A stretch of 43,031 nt of DNA, taken from NCBI RefSeq assembly GCF_002159455.1, contig NZ_NFIQ01000032.1, positions 1 through 43,031 of the forward strand, given 5' to 3'. Each line of letters begins with the position of its first letter. The stretch's first letter is position 1. Below, in pieces: positions 32,303 through 39,523 of this stretch. The translations under genes and the position numbers were made by a program. The DNA comes from Flavonifractor sp. An306. GTDB lineage: Bacteria; Bacillota; Clostridia; Oscillospirales; Oscillospiraceae. The notes beneath the pieces were generated by a model. That model worked only from the letters and a program-made list of their open reading frames with translations, did no database searches and was not told the origin of the DNA.

Positions 32303-33643
32303 TCAGTAGGTGCGGTGGTTCAGCTCGCCCCACAGCTTCTTGGCCTGCTCCATGGTCCAGGCGTTGATGCGCTCCTCGTCGATGCCCACGAACTCCCGGT
32401 CCTTGTAGAGCACCTTGCCGTTGATGATGGTGGTGCGGCAGTTCTTGCCCATCATGCCGAAGAGCATATGGCCGTCGATGTTCTCGGTGGAGAAGGGGGT
32501 GAAGGGCTTGTAGTCCATGACGATCACGTCGGCGGCGGCGCCGCTCTTGAGCACGCCCAGGGGCTTCTTGAAGTAGCGGGAGCAGATCTTGGCGTTGTTC
32601 TCAAAGAGCATGCCGGTGGCCTCGCACCAGCCCACGTTGGGCAGGGCGGCGTTGTGGCGCTGCATGGGCAGCAGCACCTTCAGGCTCTCCAGCATGTCGT
32701 GGGTGTAGGCGTCGGTGCCCAGGCCGATAAGGATGCCCTTGCCGTACATCTGCAGCACCGGGGAGCAGCCCACCGCGTTGCCCATGTTGGACTCCGGGTT
32801 GTGGCACACCATGGTATTGGTCTCCTTGATGATGTCCAGCTCGGCGGGGGAGACGTGGATGCAGTGGCCCAGCATGGTCTTTTCGCCCAGGATGCCGTTG
32901 TACAGCAGACGGTTCACCGGGCGGCAGCCGTAGTTGCGCAGGGAGTCGTACACGTCGTTCATGCCCTCGGCCACATGGATGTGGAAGCCGGTCATGCCGT
33001 CGTTGGCCTTCACCATCTCCTCAAAGGTCTTGTCGGAGATGGTAAACAGGGCGTGGCCGCCGAACATGGCCTTGATCATGTCGTCGTCCTGCTCCTTGGC
33101 CCACTTGGCAAAGTCAGCGTTCTCCTGGATGGACTGGCGGGTTTTCTCCTCGCCGTCCCGCTCACTGACCTCGTAGCACAGGTTGGCCCGGATGCCCAGT
33201 TCCTGGCACACGTCCTTGATGGCGAACAGGGAGCCGGGAATCTCGCAGAAGGAGGCGTGGTGGTCAAAGATGGTGGTCACGCCGTCCCGGATGCAGTCCA
33301 GCACCGTGGCGTAGGCGGAGGCCCGGGTGCCGTCCAGGGTCAGGTGGCGGTCGATGTTCCACCACATCCCCTCCAGCACCTCCAGGAAGTTGGTGGGGTT
33401 GTTGCCCTCAATGGCCAGGCCCCGGGCCAGGCCGGAATAAATGTGGGTGTGGACGTTGATGAGGCCGGGCATGATCACGCCGCCCTTGGCGTCCACAAAC
33501 TCCGCGTCGGGATACTTGGCCTTCAGGTCGGCCAGGGTGCCCACTTCCTTGACAACCTCGCCGTCCAGCGCTACGGCGCCGTCCTCCAGATAGGGCAGAG
33601 CCGGATCCCGGGTAATCAGTTTTCCGTTTCCAACCAGCAGCAT
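32303..33643 (-). CDS. ssnA: SsnA-type amidohydrolase
   Basis: A 446-residue metal-dependent amidohydrolase of the guanine deaminase/TrzN branch. Metal ligands: NVHTHIYSGLARG, HIHVAEG, LGHCIHVSP and LGTDAYTHD. Family members deaminate or open purine-like or pyrimidine-like rings; in purine clusters SsnA is needed for urate/purine breakdown, but the exact bond it hydrolyses is not settled. AGGAGGA lies 7 nt before the ATG. It is the first gene of the operon, with ygfK 37 bp downstream, and has an unusually long leader with a terminator in it. Confidence 0.93.
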   Translation of the reverse strand: MLLVGNGKLITRDPALPYLEDGAVALDGEVVKEVGTLADLKAKYPDAEFVDAKGGVIMPGLINVHTHIYSGLARGLAIEGNNPTNFLEVLEGMWWNIDRHLTLDGTRASAYATVLDCIRDGVTTIFDHHASFCEIPGSLFAIKDVCQELGIRANLCYEVSERDGEEKTRQSIQENADFAKWAKEQDDDMIKAMFGGHALFTISDKTFEEMVKANDGMTGFHIHVAEGMNDVYDSLRNYGCRPVNRLLYNGILGEKTMLGHCIHVSPAELDIIKETNTMVCHNPESNMGNAVGCSPVLQMYGKGILIGLGTDAYTHDMLESLKVLLPMQRHNAALPNVGWCEATGMLFENNAKICSRYFKKPLGVLKSGAAADVIVMDYKPFTPFSTENIDGHMLFGMMGKNCRTTIINGKVLYKDREFVGIDEERINAWTMEQAKKLWGELNHRTY

Positions 33644-33687
33644 ATGCAGTTCCTCCTGTTATGATATAAGATGTTCTTTTTCGCAAG

Positions 33688-33718
33688 AAAAAAACGCCCA
33701 TTCTTCAAAGAATGGACG
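33688..33718 (-). terminator. Intrinsic terminator (attenuator) in the ssnA leader
   Basis: On the minus strand 33718-33708 pairs with 33705-33695 (11 bp with one G-U, tight loop), followed by seven T (33694-33688). It lies 45 nt before the ssnA start codon and downstream of the ssnA promoter, so it must be read through for expression. Confidence 0.8.
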
Positions 33719-33861
33719 CCGGTTTTTGGAGCGGAGCCGCAGTGTGTCCGCAACTCCCCAGACGAAATCCAGGTCCATCCAGCCCGTGCGCGATAGCACT
33801 CCGTTGCAGCCACAACCACATGTTAAAATTTGTGAAATATGAACAGATTATTTTGCTCTAC
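33688..33861 (-). ncRNA. Structured leader RNA of ssnA, riboswitch-like (long-range helix plus terminator)
   Basis: From the predicted start near 33861 the leader runs ~218 nt to ssnA. A 12-position helix pairs 33814-33803 with 33754-33743 (11 pairs including one G-U, one G-A mismatch). It encloses ~48 nt with a small hairpin GTGC/GCAC (33799-33796 with 33789-33786). Then comes a terminator stem. This is the plan of a cis-acting metabolite- or protein-sensing RNA. An 'ssnA' motif is, as I recall, among published computationally predicted structured RNAs; whether this is a member is not checked. Confidence 0.55.
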
Positions 33862-33867
33862 GGATTC

Positions 33868-33896
33868 ATATTACCACAAAACGCCCGGACATGCAA
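33868..33896 (-). promoter_or_regulatory. Sigma-A promoter of ssnA-ygfK-xdhD
   Basis: On the minus strand TTGCAT (33891-33896), 17-bp spacer, TAATAT (33868-33873) preceded by TGG. The gap 33644-34017 (374 bp, no gene) holds this promoter, the leader RNA, the quasi-palindrome and the divergent promoter. Confidence 0.8.
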
Positions 33897-33913
33897 CACC
33901 TTTATTAGAAAAA

Positions 33914-33928
33914 CTAAAAAATTTTTAG
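33914..33928. promoter_or_regulatory. AT-rich quasi-palindrome between ssnA and regulator promoters
   Basis: CTAAAAAATTTTTAG, nearly self-complementary, lies midway between the two divergent promoters: its centre (33921) is ~60 bp upstream of the ssnA start site and ~56 bp upstream of the regulator start site, a usual place for an activator. Confidence 0.5.
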
Positions 33929-33942
33929 GCCGCATAATTTTA

Positions 33943-33970
33943 TTGCAATTATAGCCGCCTGTGGTAAAAT
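33943..33970 (+). promoter_or_regulatory. Promoter of the YheO-type regulator gene
   Basis: TTGCAA (33943-33948), 16-bp spacer, TAAAAT (33965-33970) with upstream TGG (extended -10). Confidence 0.65.
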
Positions 33971-34017
33971 AGAAGATAACTTCAATAAACGTACGCTATG
34001 AAAAGGAGAGAAGCCAC

Positions 34018-34656
34018 GTGTTAGAAGCCTCAACGCTGCAATTTCTGTTCAAACTGGCCAAAGGGATCGCCAGCCAGTTTGGACCCAATTGCGAGGTGGT
34101 GGTCCACGACCTGGCCACCAATGACCCGGAGAGCTCCATCGTCGCCATTGAGAACGGCCAGGTCACCGGCCGGAAGGTGGGGGACGGCCCTTCCCATGTG
34201 GTGCTGGAGGCCCTGCGGGGGGAAAACAGCCAGCTGCAGGATCACCTGAGCTACCTGACCAAGACCCGGGACGGCAAGATCCTCAAGTCCACCACCATCT
34301 ACATCCGGGACGATGACGGGGACCCCATCGGCATCTTCGGCATCAATTACGATATTACCCTGATGCTGGCCATGGAGACCGCCCTGAAGCAGTTCACCGC
34401 CACCGAGAAGGAGGAGAAGGAGCCGGAGGCCATCTCCCGCAACGTCTCCGACCTGCTGGACGAGCTCATTGAGCAGAGCGTGAAGATCGTGGGCAAGCCG
34501 GTGGCCCTGATGACCAAGGAGGACAAGGTGAAGGCGGTGCAGTTTCTCAACGAGACCGGCGCCTTCCTCATCACCAAGAGCGGCGACAAGGTGTGCAAGT
34601 TCTTCGGAATCTCCAAATATACGCTGTACAGCTACATTGACGAGGCCAAAGAGTAA
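34018..34656 (+). CDS. YheO/DauR-type transcriptional regulator of the purine locus
   Basis: A 212-residue regulator: N-terminal YheO-like PAS domain (CEVVVHDLATNDPESSI, then ENGQVTGRKVGDGP, then IGIFGINYDIT) and C-terminal helix-turn-helix (FLITKSGDKVCKFFGISKYTLYSYI). The start is GTG 34018, with AAGGAG 9-11 nt before it; no in-frame ATG fits. Divergent from ssnA, with ygeX and the permease in the same block, so it is the natural candidate to control purine catabolism. The shared quasi-palindrome is the candidate target. The ligand could be a purine or degradation product; this is inference. It shares the domain layout with the protein at 5566-6216, with clearly different sequence. Confidence 0.9.
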   Translation: MLEASTLQFLFKLAKGIASQFGPNCEVVVHDLATNDPESSIVAIENGQVTGRKVGDGPSHVVLEALRGENSQLQDHLSYLTKTRDGKILKSTTIYIRDDDGDPIGIFGINYDITLMLAMETALKQFTATEKEEKEPEAISRNVSDLLDELIEQSVKIVGKPVALMTKEDKVKAVQFLNETGAFLITKSGDKVCKFFGISKYTLYSYIDEAKE

Positions 34657-34667
34657 TTGCGGCTTGG

Positions 34668-34703
34668 AAAGTGCCCGGCTCCCAAAGGAGCCGGGCGCTT
34701 TTT
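34668..34703. terminator. Bidirectional terminator between regulator and permease genes
   Basis: Arms 34668-34682 and 34687-34701 form a 15-bp stem (one G-U) around CAAA, with T5 on the plus strand and a short T-run on the minus strand. The two genes converge here. Confidence 0.92.
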
Positions 34704-34707
34704 GTGC

Positions 34708-36036
34708 TTATTTCTTGGCGTTCTCCTTGGGGAGCACCAGGTTGAGGATAATGGCCATCAGAGTGGCGACTACCACGGAGGAGGAGCCGAACACGGTGTT
34801 GACCCAGCTGGGGAAGCCCTCGCCGGCCAGGCAGCCGGACACCTGGGTGATGCCTACGCCCAGCGCCACGGACAGACCTACCACAGAGCTCTTGCGGGGA
34901 GTGAAGCCGCCCTCGGTGATCATGCGGATACCGGTCATGGTGATGGTGGCGAACACGGAGATGGTGGCGCCGCCGATGACGCTCTGGGGAATGGTGGTCA
35001 GCAGGGAGGCGAACTTGGGCATCAGGCCAGCTACCAGCAGGATCAGGGCGGCCAGGGCGAACACCGCCCGGTTGATGACCCGGTTGACGGTGACGATACC
35101 CACGTTCTGGCTGTAGGTAGCGGCGGGCAGACCGCCGAAGAAGGCGCCCAGGATGCTCATGACGCCCTGGCCCATGATGCCGCCGGCCAGCTCCTTGTCG
35201 GTGGGCATACGGTCCATGCCGCCCATGGTGGTGGAGCTCAGGTCGCCGATGGTCTGCACGGCGTTGACCACATACACAATGCCCAGGGACACGCAGGCGG
35301 CGGGAACGAACTTGATCTCAAAGGGCATGAACTGGGGCAGGGCCACCCACTGGGAGGTGCCCACGCCGGCGAAGTCCACCAGACCCAGAGGCAGGGACAC
35401 GATGTAGCCCACGATCATGCCGATGAGGATGGCGCCCAGCTTGAAGATGCCCTTGGTGAAGTTGGTGAGGATGAACACCACGGCCAGGGTGACCAGGGCC
35501 ACCAGCCAGCTCTTGGGGGTGCCGAAGATGGGGGTGCCGGCGCCGCCGGCCATGTACTTCACGGCGGTGGGATAGAGGGACAGGCCGATGGTGAAGATCA
35601 CCGTGCCGGTGACCAGGGGGGGGAACAGGGGGCGGATCCACTTGACGAAGATGCCGAAGATGATGGCCACGCAGCCGCCTACAATCTCCGCGCCCAGGAT
35701 GGTCGCCATGTCAAATTCCGTGCCGATGGCCTGCAGGGTGGGGATGTACGCGAAGCTGATGCCCATGATGACGGGCAGGCCGGCGCCGATGCGCCCGAAA
35801 ATGGGGAACAGTTGGAGCAGGGTAGCCAGTGCGGTCAGGATCAGCGAGACCTGAATCATCAGCGTTTTTTCCGCCTCGGACAGTCCGCAGGTGTTGGAGA
35901 CCAGAATGGCGGGGGTGATGATGCCCACCACCGCAGCCACCACGTGCTGCAGACCAAGCGGTACCAGCTGTCCCGGTTGGGGAATGCCTTTCCATTGGAA
36001 AATGGTGTCAGATCCGTTCAGATTTGGGGCACCCAT
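34708..36036 (-). CDS. NCS2-family uracil/xanthine (urate) permease
   Basis: A 442-residue inner membrane protein of the nucleobase-cation symporter-2 family, with about 14 hydrophobic segments. The family motif is SQNVGIVTVNRV, and the N-terminal QHVVAAVVGIITPAILV carries the conserved QH. It should bring xanthine, urate or uracil into the cell. The ATG at 36036 is chosen (MGAPNLNG) because GAGGTG lies 6 nt before it; a longer frame to 36075 runs back through the leader. Next to the regulator and close to ssnA-ygfK-xdhD, uptake of the purine substrate of the locus is the likely job. E. coli has the related xanQ beside its xdhD. Confidence 0.92.
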   Translation of the reverse strand: MGAPNLNGSDTIFQWKGIPQPGQLVPLGLQHVVAAVVGIITPAILVSNTCGLSEAEKTLMIQVSLILTALATLLQLFPIFGRIGAGLPVIMGISFAYIPTLQAIGTEFDMATILGAEIVGGCVAIIFGIFVKWIRPLFPPLVTGTVIFTIGLSLYPTAVKYMAGGAGTPIFGTPKSWLVALVTLAVVFILTNFTKGIFKLGAILIGMIVGYIVSLPLGLVDFAGVGTSQWVALPQFMPFEIKFVPAACVSLGIVYVVNAVQTIGDLSSTTMGGMDRMPTDKELAGGIMGQGVMSILGAFFGGLPAATYSQNVGIVTVNRVINRAVFALAALILLVAGLMPKFASLLTTIPQSVIGGATISVFATITMTGIRMITEGGFTPRKSSVVGLSVALGVGITQVSGCLAGEGFPSWVNTVFGSSSVVVATLMAIILNLVLPKENAKK

Positions 36037-36049
36037 TCCTTTCACCTCA

Positions 36050-36063
36050 CAAAATTTTTTTAG
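36050..36063. promoter_or_regulatory. AT-rich quasi-palindrome in the permease leader
   Basis: Minus strand CTAAAAAAATTTTG, a variant of the motif at 33914 and 26430/26450. It is downstream of the predicted permease start site (~36083) and just upstream of the ribosome site, so a protein bound here would block, not activate. Confidence 0.4.
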
Positions 36064-36089
36064 CACAAACAACATTTTTTACAATCCAA

Positions 36090-36118
36090 ACTATAACCGA
36101 TTTCCCACAAAGATGCAA
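36090..36118 (-). promoter_or_regulatory. Sigma-A promoter of the permease gene
   Basis: On the minus strand TTGCAT (36113-36118), 17-bp spacer, TATAGT (36090-36095). The rest of the gap to 36240 is AT-rich with no further signal seen. Confidence 0.7.
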
Positions 36119-36241
36119 GGAAAAAATCCGGGTCGCCTACCAAAAAGAATGGCAAAAATTTGTACACAACATACAAAAGTGGAAGGGATGGTGAAAGGGA
36201 AGGGTGGAAAACTGACAAATAGTAAACCGGTAGGTTTAAAG

Positions 36242-36274
36242 AAGAAGCGGCCGCTCACAGAGCGGCCGCTTCTT
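36242..36274 (-). terminator. Terminator after ridA
   Basis: AAGAAGCGGCCGCTC (36242-36256) pairs perfectly with 36260-36274; on the minus strand CTTTAAAC follows, a short U-tract. Confidence 0.75.
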
Positions 36275-36287
36275 TGCGGACAGGTGT

Positions 36288-36662
36288 TTACTTAACGGCG
36301 ACAGCCTCGATCTCGAACAGAGCGCCCTTGGGCAGCGCGGCCACCTGCACGCAGGAGCGGGCGGGAGCCTCGCCGGTGAAATACTCGGCATAGATGGCGT
36401 TGATGGCGGCGAAGTCGTTGATGTCAGCCAGGAACACGGTGGTCTTGGTGACGTCGCAGAAGTCCATGCCGCCGGCCTTCAGCACGGCTCCCAGGTTGTC
36501 CAGGGCCTGACGGGCCTGGGCCTCCACGCCGGCGGGCAGCTCTCCGGTGGCGGGCACCAGGCCCAGCTGCCCGGAGGTGTACAGGGTGTTGCCGGCCAGC
36601 TTGGCGTGGCAGTAGGGGCCTACGGCGGCGGGGGCGTTGGTGGCGGTAATGGTCTGATTCAT
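36288..36662 (-). CDS. ridA: RidA-family enamine/imine deaminase
   Basis: A 124-residue trimeric enzyme of the YjgF/YER057c/UK114 family. It hydrolyses reactive 2-aminoacrylate and similar imines released by PLP lyases. The catalytic arginine is Arg 102 in PARSCVQVAALP; the N-terminal YTSGQLGLVP and the end ALFEIEAVAVK are typical. AAGGAGG lies 8 nt before the ATG. It stands between the permease and the BceA gene with its own promoter. Since diaminopropionate ammonia-lyase (YgeX) in this locus forms 2-aminoacrylate, RidA probably protects against that intermediate. Confidence 0.94.
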   Translation of the reverse strand: MNQTITATNAPAAVGPYCHAKLAGNTLYTSGQLGLVPATGELPAGVEAQARQALDNLGAVLKAGGMDFCDVTKTTVFLADINDFAAINAIYAEYFTGEAPARSCVQVAALPKGALFEIEAVAVK

Positions 36663-36703
36663 AAAAGAGTCCTCCTTATAAAATATTGCATGTGTTCGTC
36701 TCC

Positions 36704-36731
36704 ATTATAATAGGGCGCAGAAAAAAATCAA
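36704..36731 (-). promoter_or_regulatory. Sigma-A promoter of ridA
   Basis: On the minus strand TTGATT (36726-36731), 16-bp spacer, TATAAT (36704-36709); leader about 35 nt. Confidence 0.7.
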
Positions 36732-36804
36732 GGACTACTTAAAAAAATTCTGTCCCCATGCAAGAAAAATATGGGAAAGCCTTCACAAAAGGGTAAGAGG
36801 GCCT

Positions 36805-36835
36805 TTGCAAAAAATTAAGAAAGTTCTGCTATCCT
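36805..36835 (+). promoter_or_regulatory. Probable promoter of the BceAB-type operon
   Basis: TTGCAA (36805-36810) and TATCCT (36830-36835) preceded by TGC (extended -10), with a long 19-bp spacer. No BceR-type operator (inverted repeat around -35) could be recognised. Confidence 0.45.
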
Positions 36836-36862
36836 GAGACAAACGAAAGGGAGGATACAGAG

Positions 36863-37630
36863 ATGGAACCGATTTTACAAGTAGAACATCTGGTGCGGGA
36901 GTACGGCGGCAGGGGCAGCCTGATCCGGGCCATTGACGACGTGAGCTTCACGGTGGAGCAGGGGGAATTTGTGGGCATTATGGGGGCGTCGGGCAGCGGC
37001 AAGTCCACCCTGCTCAACTGCGTGTCCACCATTGACACCCCCACCAGCGGCAGCATCTGCGTGGAGGGCCGGGAGGTGACCCGGCTCAGGCCCAAGCAGA
37101 TCTCCCGGTTCCGGCGGGAGCGGCTGGGCTTTGTGTTCCAGGACTGCAATCTGCTGGACACCCTCACCGCCTTTGAGAATATCGCCCTGGCCCTCACCAT
37201 CCGGCGGGTGGCCCCGGGGCTGGTGGAGAAAAAGGTACGGGAGACCGCCCAGCTGCTGGAGATCGCCGACTGCATGGACAAATACCCCTATCAGATGTCC
37301 GGCGGCCAGCGGCAGCGGACGGCGGCGGCCCGGGCCATCGTCACCGACCCCGCCCTGGTGCTGGCTGACGAGCCCACCGGAGCGCTGGACTCCAAATCCG
37401 CCAAGCTGCTGCTGGACCGGTTTGAGGCGTTGAACCGCCAGCGGGAGGCCACCATCCTCATGGTCACCCACGACGCCTTTACCGCCAGCTACTGCCACCG
37501 GATCCTGTTCCTTCAGGACGGGGCGGTGCTCACCCAGCTGGAGCGGGGAGAGCGGAGCCGCCGGGACTTTTTCCGGCAGATCATCGGCGTGGTGACCCGG
37601 CTGGGAGGTGACCAGAGCGATGTTCTCTAA
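36863..37630 (+). CDS. BceA-type ABC transporter ATP-binding protein
   Basis: A 255-residue ATPase: Walker A GASGSGKST, Q-loop FVFQDCNLLDTLT, signature MSGGQRQR, Walker B LVLADEPTGALD and switch VTHD. The MacB/BceA/LolD branch is indicated by FQDCNLL and the short C-terminus. GGGAGG lies before the ATG. It overlaps the permease gene by 11 bp, so the two form one transporter, usually involved in resistance to peptide antibiotics that bind lipid II-cycle intermediates. Confidence 0.93.
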   Translation: MEPILQVEHLVREYGGRGSLIRAIDDVSFTVEQGEFVGIMGASGSGKSTLLNCVSTIDTPTSGSICVEGREVTRLRPKQISRFRRERLGFVFQDCNLLDTLTAFENIALALTIRRVAPGLVEKKVRETAQLLEIADCMDKYPYQMSGGQRQRTAAARAIVTDPALVLADEPTGALDSKSAKLLLDRFEALNRQREATILMVTHDAFTASYCHRILFLQDGAVLTQLERGERSRRDFFRQIIGVVTRLGGDQSDVL

Positions 37631-39392
37631 GCTGGCCCTGAAAAACGTCCGCCGCAGCGTGAAGGACTACGGGGTGTGGTTTCTCACCATTGCCTTCGGC
37701 GTGTGCCTGTTCTATGTGTTCAACGCCCTGGAAACCCAGTCGGTGCTCCGCTTTCTGGCCCAGAACCCTAAGGTCAACGTGGTGGAGGCCATCCAGCGGC
37801 TCATCGGCATCCTGTCCGTCTTTGTGTGGGTGGTGCTGGCCTTCCTGATCCTCTACGCCTCCGGCTTTCTCATCCGCCGCCGCAAAAGCGAGCTGGGTAC
37901 CTATCTGCTGCTGGGCATGGAGCGGTGGCAGGTGGCCCGGCTGCTGCTGGTGGAGACGGTGTGCATCGGCGTGCTGGCCCTGGCGGCGGGGCTGGTTTTG
38001 GGCGTCCTGGCCGCCTGGGGCCTGAGCGCCTTTACCGCCGGGCTGTTCGCCGTACCCATGACCTTTTTCACCTTTGAACTGTCCCTGCCCGCCCTGGTCA
38101 AGACCGCCCTGGCCTTTGCCGTCATCTTTCTGCTGGTGATGGTGTACCACGCCTTCGCCGTGTCCCGGTGCAGGCTCATCGACCTGATGCGGGCCAATCG
38201 GGTGAACCAGACCCTGCGGCAGCGGAGCCTGGGGGCTTCGGTGGCCCTGTTCCTGGTAGGGCTCGTCCTGCTGGTCATCGCCTACGCCATGCTGCTGACC
38301 CGGGGGCTGCTGCGGGTGGATACCCTGTTCTGGGTGATGATCGGCCTGGGCAGCCTGGGCACCCTGCTGTTTTTCCGGTCCCTGTCCGGCTTTTTACTCC
38401 GCATCTGCCAGAGCAGCAAGGGGCTCTACTACAAAAATCTCAACCTCTTTGTCCTGCGGCAGTTCAACGCCCGCATCAACACCACCTACCGCTCCATGAC
38501 GGTCATCTGCCTCATGCTGCTGCTGGCCCTGGGCATCACCGCCAGCTCGGTGGGGCTGAACAACACCGTGGAGCAGATGACCAATCAGATGAGCCCCCGG
38601 GACATGCAGCTGATCTTCTGGAATGAGCCGGAGGACCCGGAGCCCGACCTGGCGGCCATTTTAAAGGAAGGGGGCTTTGATCCGGAGCGCGAGTGCTCCG
38701 CCTGGCTCTCTTTCCCCGTCTATCAGGGGGAGAACTCCAACGTCCTGACCCAGGCTGACTATGACGCCATAGTTCAGCGCTGGGGCAAGGAGGAGGCGGA
38801 CGCTTTCCTGGAGCGGGAGTGGCTGAAAGTGTCCGCCCACCAGGGCGGCCAGACCGCCCCGCTGAACTACTGGTACTTCCTGGCCGACTACGCCGGAGAC
38901 AAGAACGCCGCCGAGGAGAAATTTGAGGAGGCGGTGTCCGGCCTGGCCCAGCTGGGGGGCTTCAGCTGGTCCAGCAAGCTGCAGAACTGGCTGGGCATGA
39001 TGGGCACCAAGGTGCTGGTGCTCTTTATCGGCCTGTACCTGGGGGTGCTGTTCCTGCTGGCCTCGGCGGCGGTGCTGGCCCTCCAGCAGCTGACCCAGGC
39101 CGCCGATTCCGCCGGGCAGTACCGGCTCCTGTCCCTGCTGGGGGCCCCGGCCGGTATGCGGGGACGGGCGGTGACTGCCCAGGTGTTCCTGGCCTTCTTC
39201 CTCCCCCTGTCTCTGGCTCTGGTCCACGCGGCGGTGGGTATGACCGCCGCCAACGCCGTCATTGCCGAGGTAGGAAAGGTGGATGCCGCCGCCTCCTCCG
39301 CCGTGACCGCCCTGCTGCTGCTGGTGGTGTACGGGGGCTACTTCCTGGCCACCTGCTGGGGAAGCCGCAGAATTTTGCGCACTTCCCGGTAA
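37620..39392 (+). CDS. BceB-type ABC transporter permease (FtsX-like)
   Basis: A 590-residue membrane protein with ten predicted helices: four near the N-terminus (~20-220, with the FtsX-like domain including RRRKSELGTYLLLGMERWQVARLL), two at ~230-275, a large external loop at ~325-460 and the rest at the C-terminal end. This is the BceB plan. The start at 37620 follows GGGAGGTG; a GTG at 37608 is the alternative. Unlike most BceAB pairs no BceRS two-component system is adjacent; the nearest kinase (13.5 kb) has a 105-residue sensor loop and is not of the short intramembrane BceS type. Confidence 0.9.
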   Translation: MFSKLALKNVRRSVKDYGVWFLTIAFGVCLFYVFNALETQSVLRFLAQNPKVNVVEAIQRLIGILSVFVWVVLAFLILYASGFLIRRRKSELGTYLLLGMERWQVARLLLVETVCIGVLALAAGLVLGVLAAWGLSAFTAGLFAVPMTFFTFELSLPALVKTALAFAVIFLLVMVYHAFAVSRCRLIDLMRANRVNQTLRQRSLGASVALFLVGLVLLVIAYAMLLTRGLLRVDTLFWVMIGLGSLGTLLFFRSLSGFLLRICQSSKGLYYKNLNLFVLRQFNARINTTYRSMTVICLMLLLALGITASSVGLNNTVEQMTNQMSPRDMQLIFWNEPEDPEPDLAAILKEGGFDPERECSAWLSFPVYQGENSNVLTQADYDAIVQRWGKEEADAFLEREWLKVSAHQGGQTAPLNYWYFLADYAGDKNAAEEKFEEAVSGLAQLGGFSWSSKLQNWLGMMGTKVLVLFIGLYLGVLFLLASAAVLALQQLTQAADSAGQYRLLSLLGAPAGMRGRAVTAQVFLAFFLPLSLALVHAAVGMTAANAVIAEVGKVDAAASSAVTALLLLVVYGGYFLATCWGSRRILRTSR

Positions 39393-39408
39393 AAGAACGA
39401 AAAAACCC

Positions 39409-39437
39409 TTGCAATCGGCCCTGAAATGTGCTATCAT
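39409..39437 (+). promoter_or_regulatory. Sigma-A promoter of secG
   Basis: TTGCAA (39409-39414), 17-bp spacer, TATCAT (39432-39437). The predicted start is near 39444, giving an ~80-nt leader. Confidence 0.8.
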
Positions 39438-39443
39438 ACCTCT

Positions 39444-39523
39444 TACGTGTGAGAGTAGGCGCGGTTTGCAAGCGCCAAACGATAGCGACATACCCCGTGA
39501 CGGGGTCGAAAGGACGATGTAGC
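39444..39523 (+). ncRNA. Structured leader of secG
   Basis: Two clean hairpins, GGCGC/GCGCC (39458-39462 with 39472-39476) and CCCCG/CGGGG (39493-39497 with 39501-39505), plus a helix GCGACAT/ATGTAGC (39485-39491 with 39517-39523, one G-A mismatch) that encloses the second hairpin and the AGGA ribosome site and ends directly at the GTG start. I do not recognise a known riboswitch class. There is no terminator; control of translation is the natural guess. Confidence 0.45.

Noticed and set aside
33644-33861. Guanine/adenine (xpt-type) purine riboswitch before ssnA
   Set aside because: The conserved core of that class was not found in the leader, despite the purine context.
36246-36270. GCGGCCGC palindromes as an operator
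   Set aside because: They form a 15-bp perfect stem right after ridA and fit a terminator better.
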